Positions 56,281 through 64,000 of a stretch of DNA of 64,000 bases are shown one piece after another; within the stretch, counting starts at the first letter, position 1; every line of letters starts with the position of its first letter. Location: the NCBI GenBank assembly GCA_002794775.1, contig NBAY01000027.1:434001-498000 (forward strand). Reading direction: 5' to 3'. This stretch comes from Porodaedalea pini. Lineage: Eukaryota > Basidiomycota > Agaricomycetes > Hymenochaetales > Hymenochaetaceae. A program made the position numbers and the translations under genes. A model generated the notes under the pieces. That model saw only the letters and a program-made list of their open reading frames with translations. It did no database searches and was not told the DNA's origin.

Positions 56281-56298
56281 CCATCGGGGCGACTGACC
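56256..56298 (+). promoter_or_regulatory. -1 ribosomal frameshift signal, gag/pol junction of B
   Basis: Slippery heptamer G-GGT-TTT (56256-56262), in the right phase of the gag frame, then a 6-nt spacer and a perfect 6-bp stem GGTCAG (56269-56274) with CTGACC (56293-56298); the gag stop is in its loop. Pol is in the -1 frame and is open from 56235. Confidence 0.75.
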
Positions 56299-59200
56299 GA
56301 GAAGAACAAGAGACTTCGAATCCGGATCCGCTAAAATATAACCAACCGTTTGTACAATACGTAGATGCGAACAACGTCGATGGTTTTCCCAATTACGAAG
56401 TCTCCACCGGTGTGAACAAGAATGAAGAGTACGAACAACTGTTCATGAGAGGAACTGGCGGACGCCAGCTGGACCTTCTCCTGACCGTCGAGCATGAAAT
56501 AGCTGGTGAAGCGAGAGAGGTAGATGCGCATGCCCTTGTGGATTCGGGATGCACGGGATCCTGCATCGACGTCAGGTTCGTCGAGAGGTACGGGTTGGAA
56601 ACAAAACGCTACATTCGACCCCTCGCGGTGCTGAACGCCGATGGCACGCACAATGAGGCCGGATTGATCGAGGAGTACGTTGACGTCGAACTCATGATCG
56701 GCCGTCATCGGGAGAAGATCGTCCTCGCAGTAACGTCCCTAGCGTCATCGAACATCTTCCTGGGGTACGACTGGCTTCGACGTCACAATCCGGAGGTCGA
56801 CTGGAAAACGGGCTCGGTCGAATTCACCCGCTGTCCAGAAGAATGTGCGATCGAGAGGGAGCCGGTGGAGGACCTAGGCGAGGTGAAGAAGGTGGTGGAA
56901 CAGATGAGGAGGGTGAGTGAGATGCGAATGGACAAGACGTCCTGGCCCGCGTACCTCAACGACTACGCCGACGTTTTCAGCGAAAAAGGTTTCGAGAAGC
57001 TGCCGGAACACCGACCCTGGGACCATGTCATCGACTTGAAGCCCGACTTCAAACCGAGCGACTGTAAGATCTACCCGCTCACGCCGACCGAGCAACAGTC
57101 ACTCAAGGACTTCCTTGATGAAAACCTGAAGTCGGGTCGCATTCGACGGTCGATATCGCCCATGGCGTCGCCCTTCTTCTTCATTAAGAAGGCCGACAAA
57201 TCGCTACGCCCGATCCAGGACTACCGTAAGCTCAATGACGGTACGATCAAGAACAAGTATCCCCTCCCTCTCATTGACGAACTCGTCGACAAGGTCAAGA
57301 AAGCGAAATACATCACTAAGCTTGACCTTCGCTGGGGGTACTACAATATCCGGATCCGCGAGGGTGACGAATGGAAAGCAGCGTTTCGCACGAACATGGG
57401 CCTCTTCGAACCGACGGTCATGTTCTTTGGCCTTTGCAACGCGCCGGCCACGTTCCAGGCCTTTGTCAACCACATCTTTAAGGACCTAATCTACGCGAAC
57501 CTGATCATCGTATACCTCGACGACATCCTGATCCTCTCGGAAACCATTGAGGAGCATATCGACACGTCGAGGCGCGTACTCCAGATCCTCCGAGAGAATG
57601 GCCTGTACCTGAAGCCGGAGAAGTGCGAGTTTGACGCCAAGGTCGTCAAATACCTCGGCCACATCATCGGCAATGGAGAAATCAGGGCTGACCCGGCAAA
57701 GACGGAGGCGATTGCGAACTGGCCAGTCCCACGGAACCTCAAGGAGCTGCAACAGTTCCTTGGCATGGGAAACTGGCTGAGACGGTTTATTAAGGACTAC
57801 AGCAAGGTGGTCCGACCGTTGACGTCGTTAACGGGCAAGAAGGACTGGGTATGGGAGACCGAACAGCAGGAAGCGTTCGAGGAGCTGAGACGACGTCTCT
57901 GCTCACCTCCAGTCCTAGCCATCGCCAATGACGAGGGCCCTTTCCGCGTAGAAGCGGACTCGTCGAACTTTGCGCTCGGTGGTGTGTTGTTGCAGAAGCA
58001 GGAAGGGAAGTGGAGGGTGATCGCCTACAGGTCAGAGGCACTTGAACCGGCGGAACGAAACTACGAGATCTACGACAAGGAGATGCTCGCGATCGTTTCG
58101 GCACTCAAGGAGTGGCGGCAATACCTCCTTGGCGCTCGCCACAAGATTGAAATCTGGTCCGACCACGCCAACCTCACCTACTTCAGGTCAGCGCAGAAGC
58201 TAAGCTATCGTCAAGCTCGCTGGCGAACCGAGCTCGAGGAATTCGACTTCCACCTCGAACACAAGTCGGGGAAGACAATGGGCAAGGCCGACTTGCTGTC
58301 ACGCAAGGCGGGCTATGATCAGGGCAAGGATGACAATGACGGCGTCGTATTCATCAAGGAGAAATGGCTGAACCGTGGGGTGGTAAGGACGTCGCGTGAT
58401 GAAATGTTGGAACGAGTGGGTGAGGCGCAGAGAGCGCAAGACAAGTCGGAGAGGCCGATGAATATGGTGAAGGTCGACGGGTTGTGGCGGATGAAAGGCA
58501 AGGTGTACGTGCCGTCGACGGTGAAGGAAGCGATATTGCGGGAGTACCACGACTCGACCCTGGCAGGACATCCTGGATCGTCGAAGACGGTCGAACTGGT
58601 ACGTCGAGACTTCTGGTGGGCGTCAATGTTCTCCGATGTCTGAACATACGTCCGAGGATGCAACCGTTGCCAACGGACGAAAGCCTTAAGAACGTCGAGG
58701 TCGAGACCGCTTCATCCTAACGCGATCCCTGAAGGTCCCTGGGAGATCGTCACGGTCGACCTAATCGGAGAACTCCCGGACTCTAAGGGACACAATGCAA
58801 TCTGCGTCTTCGTGGACAGATTCTCGAAACAGATGCATGCCATCCCGACAACGACGAAACTGTCAGCGGAAGGCATGGCTCAGTTATACCGAGACCACGT
58901 CTTCCGCCTCCATGGCCTACCGAAGAAGATCATCCACGACCGAGGCACACAGTTCGATGCGTCGATGATGAAGGAGCTATACAAACTCCTACACATCGAA
59001 GGCAACCCGTCAACGGCATACCACCCACAAACGGACGGTCAGACGGAACGCGTCAATCAAGAGCTCGAACAGTACCTCCGGCTCTTCGTCGATCATCGGC
59101 AATCGGACTGGAAGGACTGGCTCCCCCTCGCAGAGTTCGCCTACAACAACCGTGAACATTCAGCGACAAGGATGTCACCCTTCTACGCAAACACCGGACG

Positions 59201-59906
59201 TCACCCTATGAGCTTCGACACCGTACGAACTTCCTCTGCCAACATGTCGGCGGAAGAATTCGCCAAGCACATCAAGGAGACTCATCGCGTTGCTAAGGAC
59301 AATCTAGTCAAGGCAGCAGAGGACATGAAGCGCTACCATGACCGGACAGCAGGAGCTTCGGTGGAGTACAAGGCTGGAGACAAAGTCTTCCTTGACGGGC
59401 AAAACATCAGTACGGACTCGCCGACGAAGAAACTCGCAGACAAATGGTACGGCCCCTTTGACATCGTCGACAAGGTAGGAGCGAGCGCGTACAAGCTCAA
59501 ACTCCCGAAGCGATGGAAAAAGGTCCACCCTGTCTTCAACGAAGCCCTGTTGAAACCCGCCGTCGAACCGTCCTTTGAAAGCCAGAAGCAACCGCCGCTG
59601 CTGCCGCCAGACATCATCGACAACGAGGAGGAATACGAACTCGAGGAAGTCTTAGACTCACGTCTGCACCGAGGGAAACTACAGTACCTTGTCAAGTGGG
59701 TGGGCTACAATGAACCTACTTGGCAGCCTGAGACGGACTTCGGCGAGAACGCGAAGGAGGCGATCGCTGAGTTCTACCTCAAACATCCCGGTGCACCTCG
59801 GAAACTCGACATCCCTCGTCAACGACTCCGTCCGCTCTTCATCGACACCGAGCCTGACGACCGCGATCATGGTTGGTCGGGACGCCCAACCTTGAAGGGG
59901 GGGTAA
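56281..59906 (+). CDS. Pol polyprotein of element B (PR-RT-RH-IN-chromodomain), one nonsense codon
   Basis: Reached from gag by -1 frameshift. Protease active site ALVDSGCTGSC; reverse transcriptase with KNKYPLPLIDEL, TKLDLRWGYYNIRI and catalytic YLDDILILS; RNase H starting FRVEADSSNFALGG; integrase with the zinc-binding His pair (YHDSTLAGH) and Cys pair (GCNRCQR), then core FVDRFSKQMHAIP ... IHDRGTQFD ... YHPQTDGQTERVNQ (D, D, E set). A chromodomain (EVLDSRLHRGKLQYLVKWVGYN) marks it as a chromovirus. The frame is cut at 58641-58643 by TGA between FSDV and TYVRGCNRC; relatives would have Arg, so CGA to TGA is likely. The last codons overlap the polypurine tract. Confidence 0.92.
59894..59903 (+). 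other. Polypurine tract of element B
   Basis: GAAGGGGGGG, followed by the pol stop TAA and then directly by the 3' LTR; expected plus-strand primer. Confidence 0.75.
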
Positions 59907-60319
59907 TGTTAGAACCTGAACTTTCACCTCTTCCTTTATTTTTCCTTTTACCATTTCCTTTATTATATTCGTCCTTTTCATTATATTTACCCATCTTACA
60001 CAATCATTCCCACACTACCTTCATTCGTTCCATTCCCACTCGTTATGTAATGTTAGGTAATATAGTCTCACGGTCGTCGCTATATAAGGTCTCAGGAATC
60101 GCATGAACTCCTTGTTCTGCTTTTCCTCTTACCTCCGCGACGACCTAGGTGAGACTCGTCCCCCTTGTATTAGTTTAGACTTGTATTAATCCTCTTACCT
60201 CCGCGACGACCTAGCCTGAGTAAGCGTGTCCTGAGTCTACGCTCGAGTATAGCACGTCCCAGACGACAGTCAGCCGAGGCCTGCCCAGTCCGAGTCATCT
60301 CCCGGGCTCCCGCCTAACA
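59907..60319 (+). repeat. 3' LTR of element B (413 bp)
   Basis: Same length as the 5' LTR, with two substitutions (60204 C, 60232 T). Followed by the target duplication ATTAC (60320-60324). Confidence 0.95.
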
Positions 60320-60882
60320 ATTACGTAAACCTACACCCGACCTTTCCCGACCCTGGCTCTCCGCCTCTCCCTCTGGTGGAGGAACCATCTGACCTGGACG
60401 TGGGTAACACACCGTGTACAGTCCTCGACGTCGTTGTCGATTGTGCTCTCGGCCGCCTCCTTCCGTTTGGTCATCAAACTCACCGACGAACCTGTCCTTC
60501 GCCAGCGTAACATTCATCCGGACAACCAGCCCCTCCCCGTTCCCCCTCCGGTCTAGCCAACATAGATCTTACCGAGGAACAGCAGCGGGCTCTCCCTCAT
60601 TCGTCGTGCTACGACACCAAACGACAATCGTACGTAGCAGACGACAGAAACCACGTCACCCATAACCTCTGGTGGAGTGACATTAGACGCGCCTGGTACT
60701 CAACTGAACCATCAGGTGAAAGAACTCGGTGGGCGCCTCGAACCCCTCGCGCCCCATCATCCCCTACCGTTTCGACATCATCGGTCGTCCTTCCCAGTGA
60801 ACCAGGAGGATACCGAACGCCCCGCAGAGACTCGTCGCCGCCGACGCCCCCTGAACGCCTAACGCACACACCCGTACCAGCG
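60320..60882 (+). other. Leader of element A, right-hand part
   Basis: Continuation of the A leader after B; starts with the second ATTAC and matches the B leader downstream of its own ATTACG. No domain-bearing frame up to the gag start at 60883. Confidence 0.6.
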
Positions 60883-61863
60883 ATGTCGGAGGGCTTTACC
60901 CAAAGGCAGCAACAGGAAATTGCGGCGATCGTAGCGGCCGCCTTCACCCGCGCGGCAACGAATGCCCCTGCGGCCCAAGCCCCAGCTCCCTCAATTGACG
61001 TCGCCCGTCCACGCAAATTCGCTGGCAGCAATGACTACCTTGACTTCAAGCGCGAAGTCCTTCTCTTTGTCTCGGCGAACCCCGCGAAGTACCCCTCGTC
61101 TTGAGCAAAATCTATGTCACCCTCTCTTACCTCAAGGGTGGCAACGCGTCGACGTGGGCGCAAAACTATGTCCAGGAATTCACGACGAGTGGCATTGTGA
61201 GCTTCACGGATGACTGGATCAAGTTTCAGGAACGACTGGATGCCTCCTTCGACAACCCGAACAGGAAGGAGAAGGCGTTGAAGAAGTTCCGAGACAAGGT
61301 CCAGAAGGATCTCTCTGCCGACGAGTTCTTCCAAGATCTTGACGTAATCATCAAGGCAGCAGAGTTGAAGGACGACAGCGTCATCTGCGACCGCCTGAAG
61401 CGCGTGATGAACATCGAGGTGGTCCACGGTGTGTTGAGGTCGACACCCATACCAACGACGTATGAGGCGTGGAAGAAGAAGGCTGTCGAGATCGATCGGG
61501 GAGAACAACAAATCTGCACAATACAACGAGGCAGGACATTGCCATTCACACCTCGCCCGATGCCCCAACAAGCGCCTCCTGCGCGCCAACAGATTGCTGC
61601 CCCACACGTCGACAAACGCGACGCGACTGGCATCACATTTGGAGGCGCTGGTCAGCCGATGGATGTCTCGATGAACGAGGCGCAACGACGACGTGCGTGC
61701 TGGATCTGCGGTGGGCTGGGCCACTTTAAGGACAAGTGCCCACAAGCGAAACCGATCATCCAGCGCATGCTGGAACTGATGGCACCAGGTGAACATCGCG
61801 TCCTCACCGATGAGCTCGGAGCAATGAAGGAATCGGTGTTCGAGGAAGTCGTAGACACTTGAA
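60883..61863 (+). pseudogene. Gag of element A, disrupted
   Basis: Starts MSEGFTQRQQQEIAAIVAAA. After ANPAKYPSS the frame is lost near 61100 (one base fewer than B) and resumes as SKIYVTLSYLKGGNAS in the next frame. The zinc knuckle CWICGGLGHFKDKC is kept. TGA at 61861-61863 ends the frame early (B has Arg there). Confidence 0.88.
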
Positions 61864-61924
61864 GGTCGACGGTGGAAGAATACGTTGAGGAGGAAGAGAA
61901 TGACGAAGAGGTTGTCGACTCGCA

Positions 61925-61967
61925 GGGTTTTGCGAGTGGTCAGGCGTAGCCATCGGGGCGACTGACC
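61925..61967 (+). promoter_or_regulatory. -1 frameshift signal conserved in element A
   Basis: GGGTTTT (61925-61931) and the stem GGTCAG (61938-61943) / CTGACC (61962-61967), unchanged despite divergence around it. Confidence 0.65.
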
Positions 61968-62314
61968 GAGAAGAACAAGGGACTTCGAACCCCGACTCGT
62001 TAAAATATAACCAACCGTCTGTACAATACGTAGATACCAACGACGTCGATGGTTTTCCCAAGTACGAAGTCCCCACCGGTGCGAATAAAGATGAGGAGTA
62101 CGAGCAGCTGTTCATGAGAGGAACTGGCGGACGCCAGCTGGACCTTCTCCTGAACGTCGGACACAGCGTAGCGGGCGAAGTGAGAGAGGTAGATGCGCAT
62201 GCCCTTGTAGACTCAGGGTGTACAGGATCGTGCATTGATGTGAGGTTCGTCGAACGGTATGGGTTGGAGACGAAGTGTTACATCAGACCCCTTGCAGTCC
62301 TCAACGCCGACGGT
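61968..62314 (+). pseudogene. Start of pol (protease) of element A, truncated by element C
   Basis: Encodes ALVDSGCTGSCIDVRFVERYG and RPLAVLNADG, then is interrupted after 62314, at the point where the B protein continues THNEAGLIEEYVD. Confidence 0.88.
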
Positions 62315-62764
62315 TGTCAGCGACGGACTACGGGTACGCAAGGGGTAGCCGGGTCGCGCGGAACTCAGTCAGAGGAGGAGGGAGAAGAGAGAGAGAACGG
62401 TGAGCCAGGGGAACTGACACAGCGCAGAGGTAAGGGGACAGCTTCTGGACGTAGCCAGGTAGAATTGACCAGGTCGAAACTAAGGGATAAGTACAGGAGG
62501 ACTACCTACTTATATACCCTGCAGCGGCTGCGCACGGACCAGGGAATTAGCTACTACATAAAGATAGATGAAAGAATGTTGTGGAACTTCGTAGAACAAT
62601 AGGTGTCATAGTATCAGTCAGCGAATAATGACAGTGTGAGAAAGGGGCGTAATGGATATGAGTAAGTCGAAATAGGTGTGATTAGTAATGAGTGGATAAG
62701 ATATGATAAGATAAGATAAGGGAAAATGATAAGAGAATAAAATAATTAAAAAGCATCCATGACA
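62315..62764 (-). repeat. 3' LTR of element C (450 bp)
   Basis: On the plus strand TGTCAG ... CATGACA, so the minus strand reads TGTCATGG ... CTGACA, with 5-bp inverted ends. Contains a short GATAAGATAAG-type repeat (62694-62720). Confidence 0.8.
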
Positions 62765-62767
62765 TGA

Positions 62768-62778
62768 CCCTCCCCTTC
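62768..62778 (-). other. Polypurine tract of element C
   Basis: GAAGGGGAGGG on the minus strand, three bases before the LTR and overlapping the pol stop codon, the same layout as in B. Confidence 0.65.
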
Positions 62779-64000
62779 AAGGCGAGCGTCCTGATCGCCC
62801 TTGTTCCCTACCCTGGAACTTACCGGCCCACCACTGTGCCACTCCTTCCTGTCTCTCAGGCTCCGTCATTTCAAATACGGGTCGGAACTTCAGCTGTGAC
62901 ATCTCTAGGGTGTTGAGGGCGCGAGGAGCACTGGGAGTCGATTTATGAAATTTGTCAATGGCTTTTTGAGAGTTCGTCAAATTCTCAATTGGCTCCCAGG
63001 TGCGTTCTTCGTTCGGATACCCTTTCCAATGTACGAGGTATTTGAGCTTCCCTCGCACAAGTTTGGAGTCGACAACCTTTTCGACCTCATATTCCGGCAC
63101 ATCATCAATGATCTCGGGCGGGGGTGGGGGATCTTGCTTTTGCGACGTATACTGTGGCTCGTGGTATGGGGAGAGGAGCACTTCATTGAAAACCGGATAG
63201 ACTTTTTTCCATGTACGTGGAAGTTTAAGCCTATATGCTGACGTGCCGATTTTCTTTTCGACGATGAAAGGCCCATAGCGTTTATCTCCCAGCTTCTTCA
63301 TAGGACGATCTGTCTTTAAGTGAGTTCCTTCGAGCATGACCTTATCCCCAGGTTTATACTCAATGGATTCTCCCTTCGTCCTGTCATAGAAGCGCTTCAT
63401 GGTTTCGGCCGCATGCTTTAACGCTGATTCGGTTTCCTCCCTGATCTTGGCCATCCGGTTGGCAAACTGCTTAGCGGACTCATTGGTCGATTCGCGTCTA
63501 GGATTCGTGCCCTTATATGGGTGTCTCCCATGGTTGACAAAAAAGGGTGACGCTCCTGTCGACATTTGTTCTTTGTCATTATACGCAAATTCCGCTAGCG
63601 CAAGCCATTCCGCCCAGTCCGACTGATGGTGGTTAACAAAGAGACAAAGGTACTGTTCAATCTCTTGGTTTATCCATTCTGTCTGACCATCTGTCTGTGG
63701 GTGATATGCCGTTGACGGGTTTCCCTCGATGCCCAGTAACCGGTATAGTTCGTTCATGAATTTGGACTCGAATTGTGATCCTCTGTCATGAATAAACTTG
63801 CGTGGTATGCCGTGTAGTCTGAAGACATGATCCCGGTAGAGTCTCGCCATTCCTTCCGACGTTATGCTCACAGAGGTAGGGATCGCATGCACCTGTTTAC
63901 TGAACCTGTCAACAAAGACACAGATTGCGTTATGCCCATTGGACTCGGGTAGTTCGCCGATCAGGTCTGCTGTGACGATTTCCCAAGGACCTTTCGGGAT
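62777..64000 (-). CDS. Pol of element C: integrase core and chromodomain (partial)
   Basis: Open through the right edge of the window (first Met in view 63892; frame continues upstream as FVDRFSKQ). Integrase core FIHDRGSQFESKF and YHPQTDGQTEWINQEIEQ, the GPF-like module KLGDKRYGPFIVEKKIG, a PPP-rich linker and a chromodomain EKVVDSKLVRGKLKYLVHWKGYP. It ends RSGRSP with TGA at 62777-62779. No break is seen in the visible part. Confidence 0.9.
   Translation of the reverse strand: MPKGPWEIVTADLIGELPESNGHNAICVFVDRFSKQVHAIPTSVSITSEGMARLYRDHVFRLHGIPRKFIHDRGSQFESKFMNELYRLLGIEGNPSTAYHPQTDGQTEWINQEIEQYLCLFVNHHQSDWAEWLALAEFAYNDKEQMSTGASPFFVNHGRHPYKGTNPRRESTNESAKQFANRMAKIREETESALKHAAETMKRFYDRTKGESIEYKPGDKVMLEGTHLKTDRPMKKLGDKRYGPFIVEKKIGTSAYRLKLPRTWKKVYPVFNEVLLSPYHEPQYTSQKQDPPPPPEIIDDVPEYEVEKVVDSKLVRGKLKYLVHWKGYPNEERTWEPIENLTNSQKAIDKFHKSTPSAPRALNTLEMSQLKFRPVFEMTEPERQEGVAQWWAGKFQGREQGRSGRSP

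Larger units (their letters stand above)
54078..60319 (+). mobile_element. Element B: complete, young Ty3/gypsy chromovirus (6,242 bp)
   Basis: Two 413-bp LTRs differing at only two positions, 5-bp target duplication, gag with a CCHC knuckle, pol order protease, reverse transcriptase, RNase H, integrase, chromodomain, polypurine tract, 3' LTR. Inserted in the leader of related element A. One nonsense codon in pol is the only coding break I see. Confidence 0.95.
53480..64000 (+). mobile_element. Element A: old Ty3/gypsy chromovirus, interrupted twice
   Basis: Starts with a 434-bp LTR (53480-53913). Its leader (53914-54077) is cut by element B and resumes at 60320 after the duplicated ATTAC. 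Gag (60883 on) has a frameshift near 61100 and a TGA at 61861-61863, and the protease-coding start runs to 62314, where element C is inserted. The rest of pol and the 3' LTR are beyond the window. It is related to B (same gag, same protease start) but clearly diverged. Confidence 0.85.
62315..64000 (-). mobile_element. Element C: inverted Ty3/gypsy chromovirus, incomplete at window end
   Basis: Inserted into the protease gene of A in opposite orientation. Visible are its 3' LTR, polypurine tract and the integrase/chromodomain end of pol; the rest lies to the right of the window. From a different family than A and B (LTR unrelated, pol clearly diverged). Confidence 0.9.

Noticed and set aside
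1..64000. CRISPR arrays, prokaryotic operons, phage or rRNA genes
   Set aside because: None seen; all genes are intron-containing and eukaryotic, and the repeats are LTRs or low-complexity coding DNA.

Overview
This window is basidiomycete (Agaricomycete-type) nuclear DNA. Genes are split by many short introns, mostly 45-65 nt with GT...AG ends, and neighbouring genes lie only tens to hundreds of bases apart. The proteins are eukaryotic and typically fungal: Zn2Cys6 regulator, F-box family, polysaccharide lyase 14, GH5_12 sterylglucosidase, Per1, and chromodomain-bearing Ty3/gypsy elements. I read the sequence by eye. Exon joins were built from splice signals, reading phase and family knowledge; summed exon lengths are divisible by three wherever I give a full join, unless a frameshift is stated.

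1-23,100 is a dense housekeeping block: 3' part of a class I histone deacetylase, a sterol-glucosyltransferase-like enzyme (19 exons), an SLC41/MgtE Mg2+ transporter, the SAGA subunit Ada3/Ngg1, RNA polymerase I subunit RPA34, mitoribosomal protein S33 divergent from the mitochondrial helicase SUV3, the NatC subunit NAA35/MAK10 divergent from mitochondrial tryptophanyl-tRNA synthetase, the thiamine enzyme THI20 (ThiD+TenA), and the base-excision enzyme NTH1.

23,700-40,600 is more plastic: an epoxide hydrolase pseudogene, glutamate 5-kinase PRO1, a DOPA-dioxygenase-like gene, a Zn2Cys6 regulator with several apparent frameshifts, a secreted PL14, and a tandem F-box array decaying from intact to one frameshift to remnant, with a Per1-like GPI-remodelling gene inside it.

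40,700-53,500 carries a GH5_12 sterylglucosidase-like enzyme (the hydrolytic counterpart of the glucosyltransferase at 1.4-5.0 kb), a C2H2/RING protein, an M50B-like membrane peptidase, an intron-containing tRNA-Gly(CCC), the spliceosome factor CWC22, an AT-rich gap, and a basidiomycete-specific (DUF6698-like) gene that directly abuts an LTR.

53,480-64,000 is a three-level nest of LTR retrotransposons. Element A, an old chromovirus, is interrupted in its leader by complete young element B (two 413-bp LTRs, target duplication ATTAC) and in its protease gene by inverted element C, which runs off the window. A and B show two mechanistic signals: an 11-nt LTR sequence complementary to the site next to the 5' LTR (Tf1-like self-priming), and a GGGTTTT slippery site followed by a perfect 6-bp stem at the gag/pol junction (-1 frameshifting). 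The visible damage in B consists of three C-to-T changes at CpG sites.
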